Shown: piece by piece, positions 1 through 8,789 of the stretch
How positions within the stretch are numbered: position 1 is the stretch's first letter
Layout: each line of letters begins with the position of its first letter
IMG/VR virus record: IMGVR_UViG_3300020061_000004
Coordinates: 59,281-123,280 of that record
DNA: 64,000 nt
Direction: 5' to 3' (one strand)
From: a virus
Program-made: the position numbers and the translations under genes
The notes under the pieces: generated by a model
What the model was told of the DNA's origin: nothing
Seen by the model: only the letters and a program-made list of their open reading frames with translations
Database searches by the model: none

Positions 1-977
1 AACCATGCATCTAATACCTCTCCAAGAGTAAATGTAGAAATACTATCATGATTTCCCGGTATAATTATCACATCTACAGGTGCAATAGTAGATAGTTTTT
101 CTATAGTTTCAATTAATAGAGTCTTTGCAGTCTGGAACATCTTCCCAAAGCGTGAATCACATGATACGGGTGTACCGGCAGTAGTAGTATTACTAGCATT
201 ATCCACATTAATGAGGTCATTACCAACAGGAAGAATGATTTTTGCTACATTTTCCAGATTAACACGAGACAGTAATTCTTCTACTGCCTTTGTATAACGA
301 TCTACAGCAATTTTACTATCATAAGCTTCTCCTGTTTCCTTTCCCCATGCCAGTTTACCAATATGCAAATCAGGAATGTTGATTTCTAATGCATGTACCT
401 TTTCAACCTTAGATGGAACTGCATATTCAATACCAATATTACTATAAGGACTATATCCCTTGATTTCATCAAGAAACTTCTTCTTGTCGAATTCAACTGA
501 GCTTTCCTTTTTATTTTTAACTTTAGCCTTCACCGAATATAGTGGCTTAGACTCGATCTCTCCTTGGTTGTTCTTAATCCAAGCATTGTATGATTTAATC
601 TCATAATCTGATATATTTCCCTTATCAAGATTGATCTTTGCAACACTTATAAGATCATCAAGATTCTCTACTTTATCTTCTGTAGTATGTGTATATACAG
701 ATTCTGCATCTTCTACTTTATATGACCAACCAGTATTAGGAAGAGTTAGTGATCGAGTAGGGTCTTTTACTAAAGACTGATCATAATCTACACTATAATA
801 TCCAATTGTTGCAGTAGTAAGGGGTTTGTTTGTTTTATTTAATTGTCTCCAACGTTTACGAGCTTTTTCAGGATGAATATTAAACTTTGCAGCAATTTTA
901 TTGTAATATCCTACTTCATTTGTCTTTTTAGGATTTGCCATTATATATTCATCAACTAACTTATTCAGTTCACTCAT
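1..977 (-). CDS. Calcineurin-like metallophosphoesterase, C-terminus beyond window
   Basis: About 325 residues are visible and the gene runs off the left edge. The N-terminus (about residues 1-60) is a basic helical region that may bind DNA. A metallophosphoesterase domain follows, with the metal-binding series D-x-H (PDLHIGK, about residue 203), GND (GNDLIN, about 253) and GNHD (PGNHD, about 308). Enzymes of this fold cleave phosphodiesters or phosphomonoesters; the substrate here is unknown. The ATG at 977 lies 17 nt past a consensus promoter, and a terminator separates it from the fibre gene upstream, so it is a separate transcription unit. Confidence 0.85.
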   Translation of the reverse strand, partial: MSELNKLVDEYIMANPKKTNEVGYYNKIAAKFNIHPEKARKRWRQLNKTNKPLTTATIGYYSVDYDQSLVKDPTRSLTLPNTGWSYKVEDAESVYTHTTEDKVENLDDLISVAKINLDKGNISDYEIKSYNAWIKNNQGEIESKPLYSVKAKVKNKKESSVEFDKKKFLDEIKGYSPYSNIGIEYAVPSKVEKVHALEINIPDLHIGKLAWGKETGEAYDSKIAVDRYTKAVEELLSRVNLENVAKIILPVGNDLINVDNASNTTTAGTPVSCDSRFGKMFQTAKTLLIETIEKLSTIAPVDVIIIPGNHDSISTFTLGEVLDAW

Positions 978-993
978 TTTGTTATATTTTACA

Positions 994-1024
994 CAAAAAT
1001 ACACAAAATCTCTGATATATCCAA
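994..1024 (-). promoter_or_regulatory. Bacteroidota-type promoter for metallophosphoesterase gene
   Basis: On the minus strand TTG (1022-1024) is followed by 20 nt and TATTTTTG (994-1001), an exact match to TTG-N20-TAnnTTTG. Confidence 0.75.
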
Positions 1025-1026
1025 AT

Positions 1027-1053
1027 AAAAAATCCCCTCCTAGAAAAGAGGGG
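1027..1053 (-). terminator. Rho-independent terminator after S74 fibre gene
   Basis: On the minus strand a 6-bp CCCCTC/GAGGGG stem with 8-nt loop is followed by a T tract. Confidence 0.85.
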
Positions 1054-1096
1054 ACAGAACCTATCCAAAAACCAACAAAAGCATAGGGTCTTAAAG

Positions 1097-2860
1097 TTAT
1101 TTTAATTCGAGTACTTTTACCTTATCACTCAACTCTTTAACTGCATTTATTAGTGTAAAGATTAGAGTATCTGTATCAAGTTTTTTGAAATCCTCAATAT
1201 TATAATAATGACTTTTTTCAGTAACTACAGCTTCAGGTATAATCTTTTCTATTTCTTGTGCAATTACACCTACACGTTTATCACCAGTAGTATTGTCTTT
1301 AAAATGAAACTTTAATGTATTAATTTTTTCAATTTCATCAAGTCCTCTTGTATAAGATTCAAAACCAGTTTTTACTCTTTCATCTGATGTTACAACAACT
1401 CCTGTAGAGAAACTATTTGTCATAGTGCTACCTTCTTGGAAGATAGCATGTTTATTAGTTATACGTGCTCCATAATCACTTGTAGTAATATCATCAATAT
1501 ATAAACCATAGTAGTCAGCAACAGTTCCTGTATAAACTGCACCAGTTGGTGCTGTATTAATACCTCTTGCTCTTATTGCTGCCCATCTTGATACATTTCC
1601 TGCATCAGATGCAAAAGCAACAAATGTACCATTACTTACTATATTATCTACTGATACACTACCAGCATTTTCTTTAAACATAACACCCACTACACCTGCA
1701 TATCCATCACATCCAGGAGCTAATGTAACTGCACCAGTTGCATTTATTCTCATTTCTCCATGAATCGCAGATTTTATTGAGTTAATAGCATCTGTCTGTG
1801 CTCCACCATCAATTTCTAATAAACCAAATATTCCATTTAATCCTGTAGAAGCAAATGTTCCTGTAGTTGATATAGTTGCAGCACTAGTCTTTCCACCAGA
1901 TACTACATAAGTATTTTCTATCTGAAAGTTAGCTCCAGTACCGGGAGTACCTTCACCCATGTATAATACAGGATTGTCATGATACTTCAAATTAAAAGTA
2001 GCAAAATCAATATCTGTATTCTTAATTAATGGACCACCCATCTGAACTGTATTACCAGTAATGCTAAGACCATTATTAGCAGCATTAACTGTACCGGAAT
2101 TGCCTACGAATAAACCATCACTATTTACAGTAATATTATTACCAGCAGTAACTGATACTTTAACATTAGCAGTTAAGACATTAGGAGTAGTAGTTGAAAG
2201 ATTAAGATCAACTGTAGCTGTATCATTAGCTTGTAAACCTGCTGTTAATAAGCAATTTGCAAGCTGTTCCCTGACACCTAAGTTAGAACTACATAATGCA
2301 CTAGCAAAGCAAGCAGCGTTGAATGTAGGGCGTATTACAAGGGTTCCAGAATTATCTAGGACATCAATAGATATACAACCATCTACAGTAGTGTCTCCTA
2401 CTACCTGATTAAATAAATAATCAGGAGAATCATTAGCATCTACCTTTACAAAGAAATTAGGATTGGGATTAGTGGCAAGGAGTCCATTAGCTGTAGCAGA
2501 TAATAGATTACCAACAGTTGGGTCTATTATTACATTACCACTTAATGTTCTTCCATCAAGGCCAACAGTTAAATCTAATGTGTTTGTATCAAGAGGAATG
2601 ATAGGAGTATTAGCTGTACTACCAAACTTTGCATCTATTGCATCAAATATTGTCTGAGCAGAACTACCATTAGGAAGTCCTAGATTTATTAGATTAGTTG
2701 CAGGAGGGATGAAGCCTGGATATGTAGGATGATAGATAACACAAGCAGAATCCATTTCTGAATTACAGTTTGCATTTTCATTACATTGATCACAATAAGG
2801 AACTACTACACAATTACATCTAAGATGGTCTGGGCCACCACAAGTTGAGCAAATAGGCAT
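1097..2860 (-). CDS. Tail or head fibre with C-terminal Peptidase_S74 chaperone
   Basis: This 587-aa virion fibre has a Cys-rich N-terminus (eight Cys in the first 40 residues). A long Asn/Thr/Gly/Ile-rich region typical of beta-structured fibres follows. The last 96 residues match the intramolecular chaperone domain of endosialidases and tail spikes (Peptidase_S74), starting SDERVK at 492. In that family the Ser-Asp pair drives self-cleavage after trimer assembly. The segment around residue 40 (S-x-C-V-I-Y-H) recurs in the next protein, suggesting a shared virion-attachment module. Its stop-side terminator is at 1027-1053. Receptor specificity cannot be read. Confidence 0.85.
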   Translation of the reverse strand: MPICSTCGGPDHLRCNCVVVPYCDQCNENANCNSEMDSACVIYHPTYPGFIPPATNLINLGLPNGSSAQTIFDAIDAKFGSTANTPIIPLDTNTLDLTVGLDGRTLSGNVIIDPTVGNLLSATANGLLATNPNPNFFVKVDANDSPDYLFNQVVGDTTVDGCISIDVLDNSGTLVIRPTFNAACFASALCSSNLGVREQLANCLLTAGLQANDTATVDLNLSTTTPNVLTANVKVSVTAGNNITVNSDGLFVGNSGTVNAANNGLSITGNTVQMGGPLIKNTDIDFATFNLKYHDNPVLYMGEGTPGTGANFQIENTYVVSGGKTSAATISTTGTFASTGLNGIFGLLEIDGGAQTDAINSIKSAIHGEMRINATGAVTLAPGCDGYAGVVGVMFKENAGSVSVDNIVSNGTFVAFASDAGNVSRWAAIRARGINTAPTGAVYTGTVADYYGLYIDDITTSDYGARITNKHAIFQEGSTMTNSFSTGVVVTSDERVKTGFESYTRGLDEIEKINTLKFHFKDNTTGDKRVGVIAQEIEKIIPEAVVTEKSHYYNIEDFKKLDTDTLIFTLINAVKELSDKVKVLELK

Positions 2861-2861
2861 A

Positions 2862-3647
2862 TTATACAGTTGTTATTGTCTTAACGATTCCGTTTGCCTG
2901 AATCTTAAGAAGGTTTGAAGTGGTATTAAACCAATACTGTCCATCAAGAATTCCTGTAGGATCAGTAGCTAAATTACCAAGATATCCAATTACACCACAA
3001 GCAAGAGCAGCAAGACTTACCGAGTTACCACCTACAATAGATAATGTCTTAGTAGTATTATCAAGTGAAAGTGTCTGAGGAGCAGAAAATATACCATCAG
3101 ATAAAATAGAAGCTCTATTATTAGCTGTAGCTGATATCTTCACCACCCCAGTGATAGTATGGTTCTGAGTACCTGAAACAGTAAAATCAATAGATGTACT
3201 ATCTATAGGAGTAATAGGAATTGTTGCAGCGGCAGTTGCAGCAGCTATAGCAGCACTCTGTGTAGCAAATTCAGTATCAACTGATTGTGCAAACTGTTGT
3301 AGAGTATTTATAGTAAATGGAACAGCTCTAAGAAAGGGAAGAGTGTAGTTTGGTACATTCATTACCTGTCCAATAGGTACTGCAACAGTATCCATAAATA
3401 ACTGAAGAGTAGCTCCATTATTTAAGCCAATAGGTGTAAGATTATTAATTATATCATTATTCTTATGATAGATGACACAATTAGAATCTAACTGAATTGG
3501 GCAACCAGTATTATTACACGTACATACAGGCTGACCACATCCACATCCGCCATATTGCCAACCAGAAGGAGCTATACGAGGATATTGAGGACCAAATGGA
3601 ACAGCATCACTACCACATCCACAACCAGAATAAAGAGGGTTAGGCAT
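2862..3647 (-). CDS. Cys-rich fibre-like virion protein
   Basis: A 261-aa protein encoded 1 nt upstream of the S74 fibre. Its N-terminus has repeated CGCG and CxC motifs, then D-S-N-C-V-I-Y-H and a G-L-N-N-G segment that match the S74 fibre at the same place. The middle is Ala/Thr-rich and the C-terminus resembles short beta-rich fibre tips with a Tyr-Trp-Phe-Asn segment. It probably sits beside the fibre in the virion as adaptor or short fibre. That role is inferred from order and shared module. Confidence 0.6.
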   Translation of the reverse strand: MPNPLYSGCGCGSDAVPFGPQYPRIAPSGWQYGGCGCGQPVCTCNNTGCPIQLDSNCVIYHKNNDIINNLTPIGLNNGATLQLFMDTVAVPIGQVMNVPNYTLPFLRAVPFTINTLQQFAQSVDTEFATQSAAIAAATAAATIPITPIDSTSIDFTVSGTQNHTITGVVKISATANNRASILSDGIFSAPQTLSLDNTTKTLSIVGGNSVSLAALACGVIGYLGNLATDPTGILDGQYWFNTTSNLLKIQANGIVKTITTV

Positions 3648-3658
3648 TTTATTTTAAT

Positions 3659-4117
3659 TTATATTCCTAAGAATGTTTTAATTGTACAAATTTCACTTCT
3701 AAATAAGTTTAGAATAGAAATGAGTGAGTATGTATTAGTTCCAACTTGACAAGGTGCAGCTGAGGCTGAAAGACATTGTAAGTCTATTGTTAGAAGCTGT
3801 GTAGCAATATTCCAAGCATTTACAGTTGATGTTAATGCAGTGAGAGCAGCATCCAGTCCACATATCTTATCTGTGTGAATCTGAAATAATCCCTTTACAT
3901 CTACATCAATAGGAACAGTTGTTAGACACTGGTTATTAAGATTAGTAACATTAATAGCCGTCTGAATATTTAGAATAGCCTGTGATATTAGATCAACAAT
4001 GTCATTGACATTAGCATCACAGTCGGGTTGTTGTTCTGTTGTAAGAAATACTAAATCCTTTCCTGTGTAAGGAACACATTCAGAAGGAATTATATTACCA
4101 CATGAATATCTTCTCAT
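3659..4117 (-). CDS. Hypothetical virion-region protein, helical
   Basis: 152 aa beginning MRRYSCG, with Cys scattered along its length and Leu/Ile-rich helical heptads from about residue 35. The ATG overlaps the TGA of the upstream 53-aa gene (ATGA), which suggests translational coupling. It lies inside the fibre cluster, so a structural or assembly role is likely, but no family is recognised. Confidence 0.6.
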   Translation of the reverse strand: MRRYSCGNIIPSECVPYTGKDLVFLTTEQQPDCDANVNDIVDLISQAILNIQTAINVTNLNNQCLTTVPIDVDVKGLFQIHTDKICGLDAALTALTSTVNAWNIATQLLTIDLQCLSASAAPCQVGTNTYSLISILNLFRSEICTIKTFLGI

Positions 4118-4275
4118 TGTACTTTTTTATAAAGGAGGCTACAAATATATTCTGTTTGTTGTTTATCTTTGAAGAACTTGGCCTTTAGAAAGTCTTCATT
4201 AGGAAGTTCGCAGGTAATATCATAGCGATAGCTATTATATACAGCATTAGCATATTTAAGAAGTATCTTTAACAT
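4114..4275 (-). CDS. Hypothetical 53-aa protein in fibre operon
   Basis: A short ORF (MLKILLKYAN...) that fills the space between two neighbours. Its ATG at 4275 overlaps the 3' end of the 106-aa gene and its TGA overlaps the next ATG. Overlap at both ends supports a real gene. The protein is Lys/Tyr-rich, with no recognised domain. Confidence 0.65.
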   Translation of the reverse strand: MLKILLKYANAVYNSYRYDITCELPNEDFLKAKFFKDKQQTEYICSLLYKKVQ

Positions 4276-4589
4276 TGTCCTGTGCTTAATATTACTGTTA
4301 CAAAACTTTTAATCTCGTCAAGCTGCTTTTTAAAATAGCAGACATTTGTTGGGTAGTTGAGTGTTGAAAGTAATATACCTCTATAGTTTACAAGCTGAGC
4401 TTGTGTGATATTAGGCATAGTTGTATATAACCCTTTATCCTTAAAGCATGTTACTTTTTCCAACCATGAATTTACCTGATCTAAGGTATATACACAATCT
4501 GATTGTTGTGTTTCATCAATGGGAGGAACAGAACGAGTAGCAAATGAGCGTGTAGCTATTGTAGCATTACCCGATGAACATCCACACAT
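4269..4589 (-). CDS. Hypothetical Cys-rich virion-region protein
   Basis: 106 aa beginning MCGCSSGN, echoing the CGCG motif of the fibre-like protein at 2862-3647. The body is predicted helical with four more Cys. Its ATG shares one base with the upstream stop codon (TAATG). Function unknown; a minor virion component is inferred from the neighbours. Confidence 0.6.
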   Translation of the reverse strand: MCGCSSGNATIATRSFATRSVPPIDETQQSDCVYTLDQVNSWLEKVTCFKDKGLYTTMPNITQAQLVNYRGILLSTLNYPTNVCYFKKQLDEIKSFVTVILSTGQC

Positions 4590-5137
4590 TAGTTACAACA
4601 TTTTTCGAGTTTCTTAATTAATCGATCTGTCAACTTAGATGCCAATGCATAAAACTCAGTAGCTTTCTTTTCATTCTGATCTGCAATAAGATGACATCCT
4701 TCTACAAGCATGTGTATCTCAGCAAGATCATTCATTATTGTTAAGTCCTCTTTTCTTGAACAATCTGAAGCTCCTATCTTTTCATAGATAAAAGTAATTC
4801 GTTGTTCTAAGATATTAGTACGACAAAAGCTCTTAAGTTTATAATTGAGATTGTATGGACAGATTTTATACTTTAGTCGATATACTCCATCAGGAAGATC
4901 AATAAGACAATCAGCATTCAATAAGTCTGTAAGTCCTAAAGTATTGGAATTGAAGGTATTAACCTGATTTGCAACAATATTAACTAAGAAATACTTATTG
5001 TATCCCGGCATTAATACTTCAAGTAAGGGTCTATCAGGTTGTCCTATATATACAGAGCTATCTATGAAAACAAGAGTCTTAGGATTTCCCGTAGAAATTA
5101 TTTCGAAATCTATAATATTTTCTCTAAATCCCTTCAT
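4589..5137 (-). CDS. Hypothetical virion-region protein
   Basis: 182 aa. The start at 5137 (MKGFREN) is preferred because a longer reading would run into the terminator at 5142-5178. The N-terminal 100 residues are beta-rich and the C-terminal 80 are a charged helix ending KKLEKCCN. No family is recognised. Similar small proteins link tail or fibre parts in phages of this type, but that is inference. Confidence 0.6.
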   Translation of the reverse strand: MKGFRENIIDFEIISTGNPKTLVFIDSSVYIGQPDRPLLEVLMPGYNKYFLVNIVANQVNTFNSNTLGLTDLLNADCLIDLPDGVYRLKYKICPYNLNYKLKSFCRTNILEQRITFIYEKIGASDCSRKEDLTIMNDLAEIHMLVEGCHLIADQNEKKATEFYALASKLTDRLIKKLEKCCN

Positions 5138-5141
5138 AAAT

Positions 5142-5178
5142 AAAAAAAGGAGCAAGCAAGATTGTACCTGCTTGCTCC
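5142..5178 (-). terminator. Terminator after 640-aa structural gene
   Basis: On the minus strand a perfect 10-bp stem GGAGCAAGCA/TGCTTGCTCC is followed by seven T. The next gene starts 5 nt later, so its expression needs read-through. Confidence 0.9.
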
Positions 5179-5201
5179 AGATTATAAGAGTTACAAAAAA
5201 C

Positions 5202-7124
5202 TTAGTCGAGTATTACATCAACTGGGCTAGACAAACTTTCGATGTATCCCAGAATTGCTGTTTCGAATGCTGTACCTGTACCGGTAGGGAAGTATACAAC
5301 CTGCTGATATGAATCAGTATAGGTTTGAGACCAACCCAACACTTTGTAGGTGAATTCATACTCAAGAGTATATTCATCATAGAAAGCGAAAGGATCAGAG
5401 AAGTATACATAACCTTCAGCTTCACGAACAGCAGGGTCCATAGAGTAGTCCTTCAGGAAGTAACCAAGAGACTTAACTTCTTGATCACGAACATAAGCAC
5501 CAACACCTACAGGATACTGTACGTTCTGAAGTTCAGTGATAGGCCAACGATTTTCACAAGGAGAAGCATCGTAGTCTTCATTGTATTCAGATACCTGAAT
5601 GTGAATTGTATCAGCTTCATAAGGATAGTACAGATATGTACATTCTCCAGTGATACGATTGATAAAGGCCGTTTCTATGATAACACCAGCAGATACTACT
5701 GCACCCGGAGCTGCTGTTACTGGAACCCACTCAGAGTTACCAAAGGCAGGAATCTTACCGAAATCAATTTCATCTACCTGACAATCAATACCAACTACAT
5801 TAGAGAAAGTTGTTACTGCATAACCATGTACACAATCTACAGGACCATCAGCAAGCTGAGTAATCGTGAGAGGCTGTCCATTGATTAAGATACCAGCATA
5901 ATAGTCCTGAAGTTCAGTCAGACGGCTAACACCACAAACATTATCTGAAAGGGTAAGGTTAAGAGTCTGAGGGAACTGCCAAAGAACTGGAGTCTGTGCT
6001 GTCCAAGCAGTAGTTGTAGGAGTAGTGATAGTACATTTAGCACTTACATCTCCAAAAGCTTGAATAGAGTCAGTACCAACAGCAGCCTGATTAGCAACAT
6101 TACTTACAATTACATAAGTAGAAAGTTGATTAGGGCTATCGAAGTTAGTACGAACAATTGACTCACCGGGACCTGCAATAGCATAAGCAGTTGCAGCAGC
6201 CGTAAGAGCAGCAGGATTACCAGCATCAGCACGACGTACTACATACAAGAAACCAGCAGGATTCAATGTATAACCAGCAGGACAAGTAGCACAAGAAGGA
6301 AGTACAACAATACCAGCATTTGTGAATGCAGCAGGAGCACCAGCACTTGTAAGACGAGTCATCTGATATGTACTTACAATACCATCACGAGAAGTGCGAA
6401 TTACCACCATTCCAGGATACTGTACCTGTACAAAAGCCAGAGCAGCATTATGTCCACCATCCGCTACAGATAGGGTATATACTGTGTTTGAGAGAGCACC
6501 CGTTGTGTCAACAGCAGTGCTGAGAACTTTCTTAGCTAAAAGCAAACCGGGAGTATCGAAACTATTAAATTTCAGACGAGGATCATTATTGATCTTATCT
6601 ACAAGCTGATCAGCAAGCTGAGAAGCATTAACAGCAGCACAGTTGTCTGTACCACAATCATCGCAACAGCCCGTATCCAGCCAATACTGGCGAATAAGAC
6701 CCTGAACCGAGTAGAGTTTATCAATAGGATTACCTGTAAGTTTGATAAATACTGAACGCTTTTCACCGCAGTTAGCAGTTAAGGTTTTAGTAACATCAAA
6801 ACCGTCGAAACCGATAGCGACTTTCTGATTCTGTCCTTGATGTGCAGTTTTCTTACGGAACCTTGTAATAAGTTTCCCCTTGATCAGCTTAGAAGCCTGA
6901 TTAGTTTTAGGAATACCGCCCATTAAAGGGATAAAAGACAGATCAGGCATACCTTGCCAGATTTGAATTGCTTTGTTATTTGCATAGGTGGGAGCAGGAG
7001 CAGCAGTATAGGTATTGCCATCGACGATACCAATCTGAGAAATACCCAAGTCCACGGTTGTGCCCGATGCAAGTAAGACAGGAGTTTTCGTTACGAATAC
7101 TTGTCTAAACGATTGATTAAGCAT
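5202..7124 (-). CDS. Major structural protein of unknown family
   Basis: 640 aa. Codon use is more G+C-rich than the neighbours, and a strong terminator follows, as expected for an abundant virion protein. The N-terminal 130 residues include a basic stretch (RFRKKT). Cys-rich spots occur near 153 (CCDDCG) and 277 (CATC). The centre is Ala/Thr/Val-rich and beta-like, and the C-terminus has many aromatic residues. It sits between connector-like genes and the fibres, so a tail or auxiliary capsid role is likely. I cannot place it in a named family. Confidence 0.6.
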   Translation of the reverse strand: MLNQSFRQVFVTKTPVLLASGTTVDLGISQIGIVDGNTYTAAPAPTYANNKAIQIWQGMPDLSFIPLMGGIPKTNQASKLIKGKLITRFRKKTAHQGQNQKVAIGFDGFDVTKTLTANCGEKRSVFIKLTGNPIDKLYSVQGLIRQYWLDTGCCDDCGTDNCAAVNASQLADQLVDKINNDPRLKFNSFDTPGLLLAKKVLSTAVDTTGALSNTVYTLSVADGGHNAALAFVQVQYPGMVVIRTSRDGIVSTYQMTRLTSAGAPAAFTNAGIVVLPSCATCPAGYTLNPAGFLYVVRRADAGNPAALTAAATAYAIAGPGESIVRTNFDSPNQLSTYVIVSNVANQAAVGTDSIQAFGDVSAKCTITTPTTTAWTAQTPVLWQFPQTLNLTLSDNVCGVSRLTELQDYYAGILINGQPLTITQLADGPVDCVHGYAVTTFSNVVGIDCQVDEIDFGKIPAFGNSEWVPVTAAPGAVVSAGVIIETAFINRITGECTYLYYPYEADTIHIQVSEYNEDYDASPCENRWPITELQNVQYPVGVGAYVRDQEVKSLGYFLKDYSMDPAVREAEGYVYFSDPFAFYDEYTLEYEFTYKVLGWSQTYTDSYQQVVYFPTGTGTAFETAILGYIESLSSPVDVILD

Positions 7125-7151
7125 TGTGATTTGTTATTGTTTGTTAAAAAT

Positions 7152-7820
7152 TTACTCTGTTACTATTCTTTCTTTTGCGAGTTGAAATCCATCTGGATTC
7201 TCGTAGCGTCTGATCACTTCTAAAGCACACCTGTCAATCACTTCATCAACATACTGATCTTGAATATCAGGATCAATGTTTGTTGATTGTGTGCCATCTA
7301 ATCTGATGTAACCTTCTATATCAATGTTTATAACAGAACGATAATAGTTTAGGTAACATTCATCAACAGCGAAGTCCTTTTTAAAGACGAATAGGTTTCC
7401 CTCAGACAAATCTACGATAGTTTCTTCAAAATCAAAAGAGGGCTGATTATTTGCGTCCTCTAATAGCATATTTTCGTTTAAGGGCTTGTAGGGAAAGTTG
7501 AATATTCTAACCCCTTTACAATTCCCCGAAGAACATACTGAATAACTACTCGCATAATTAAAGAAGTTGGTCGGCAACTTAAAGATAGCGTAACTATCAT
7601 TCTCATCCAGCTTTTGAAGCTTTTTGAACTTAACTTGGATTTCAGCCAAGTCTTGAACATCAATTACGCTTTCTTTTTCGTTTAACTTCGTCTTCAGCCA
7701 CCTTTTAGCCTGTTCATTAAATAAGAATACAAACTCACCTTTTGATATATCAATATCTGCATTGGTGTCATTCTTATTTACTTTTAATAACAGTCTTTTA
7801 TAGGTTTCAAATGACGTCAT
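7152..7820 (-). CDS. Head-tail connector or ring-like protein
   Basis: 222 aa, with an N-terminal helical region (MTSFETYKRLLLKV) and a short C-terminal helix. It lies between the MCP-proximal gene and the 640-aa protein. Crass-like phages place adaptor/ring proteins of this size here, but the match is positional only. No motif fixes the role. Confidence 0.5.
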   Translation of the reverse strand: MTSFETYKRLLLKVNKNDTNADIDISKGEFVFLFNEQAKRWLKTKLNEKESVIDVQDLAEIQVKFKKLQKLDENDSYAIFKLPTNFFNYASSYSVCSSGNCKGVRIFNFPYKPLNENMLLEDANNQPSFDFEETIVDLSEGNLFVFKKDFAVDECYLNYYRSVINIDIEGYIRLDGTQSTNIDPDIQDQYVDEVIDRCALEVIRRYENPDGFQLAKERIVTE

Positions 7821-7830
7821 TATTATAATT

Positions 7831-8718
7831 TTATCCCAGTGAACGTTTTTCTTCTACTTCTTCTTTTACAGAAGCAAACTCATTTACATTTGCAGGACTA
7901 CTCAGGAACTTTATTACATCCTTCATAGTCTTACCATATGTAGCATTACCTCTCTGGTAATAGCCTTCTCTGATACGAATAACGTGACGCTGGATAGCTT
8001 CATCAATGATAAGCTTATAAGTGAGTTCTTCTACAGTCTTACCCATAGCTTCAGCAAACTTACGCGTTGCAGTACCTTCCTTATCATTAGTAAGTGTATC
8101 CCTAAGAAGGTTATATACACTATCTTTCTTCATTGAATCCTTAACCTTAGAGCCAAGAATGTATTTACCAATGAGATTAAGCTTACGCTCATTATCATAC
8201 AGACCGAAGAGATCAGCAACTGCCTTATCACGTTCACGACTCTTAACAGACTTCTGAGAATCTTCTTCTTCTGAACGGTGCATGTAGAATTTTGTGGAAA
8301 TGTAATCAGGATCACCTTTCGCTTCCAATTCTGGAGCACTAAATCTATTTGCTAGCAAGACATAGTATTTAACCCTGTCAAGCGGAATATCAAAGTTAAG
8401 AGCTAATTTATCTACAATACGAATGTAGAATGTTTCCCAGAAATCTGATTTAGCATGCAGATTAAGACCAGTGAGAGTTTCGAGTTCCAAACGGAGTTCT
8501 TTTTTCTCTGCCTGAATTTTCTCACGAAGTTCACTGTCTTTAATACTTTTGATAGATACTGTCTCGTCATCAAGACCTGTAATCCACCTTCCATCTAAGC
8601 CTTTACCAGCTTGAAGGATTTCAAAAGTTCCAGGAAATTTACTTTTGTCATACTTGTCAAGTCCAAGCATCTGAGCACCTAAGTCAGGAGCCTGTTTGAT
8701 TTCTACAAGAGTAGCCAT
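7831..8718 (-). CDS. Conserved structural-region protein downstream of MCP
   Basis: 295 aa. The start at 8718 (MATLVEIKQ) is chosen because upstream in-frame sequence lies in the MCP terminator. The protein is highly charged and helical throughout, with a Lys/Glu-rich C-terminus (KEEVEEKRSLG). It occupies the slot directly after the capsid gene, where crAss-like phages carry a conserved virion or assembly protein. No enzyme motif is seen. Confidence 0.55.
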   Translation of the reverse strand: MATLVEIKQAPDLGAQMLGLDKYDKSKFPGTFEILQAGKGLDGRWITGLDDETVSIKSIKDSELREKIQAEKKELRLELETLTGLNLHAKSDFWETFYIRIVDKLALNFDIPLDRVKYYVLLANRFSAPELEAKGDPDYISTKFYMHRSEEEDSQKSVKSRERDKAVADLFGLYDNERKLNLIGKYILGSKVKDSMKKDSVYNLLRDTLTNDKEGTATRKFAEAMGKTVEELTYKLIIDEAIQRHVIRIREGYYQRGNATYGKTMKDVIKFLSSPANVNEFASVKEEVEEKRSLG

Positions 8719-8734
8719 TGTGTTTGTTTGTTGG

Positions 8735-8776
8735 TTTAAAAAAGAAAAGTAGGGAGGTGTTTGTGGCACACCTCCC
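8735..8776 (-). terminator. Terminator after major capsid gene
   Basis: On the minus strand a perfect 9-bp GGGAGGTGT/ACACCTCCC stem is followed by a T-rich tract. It separates MCP from the next gene. Confidence 0.9.
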
Positions 8777-8789
8777 GAAGCACTTAAAA

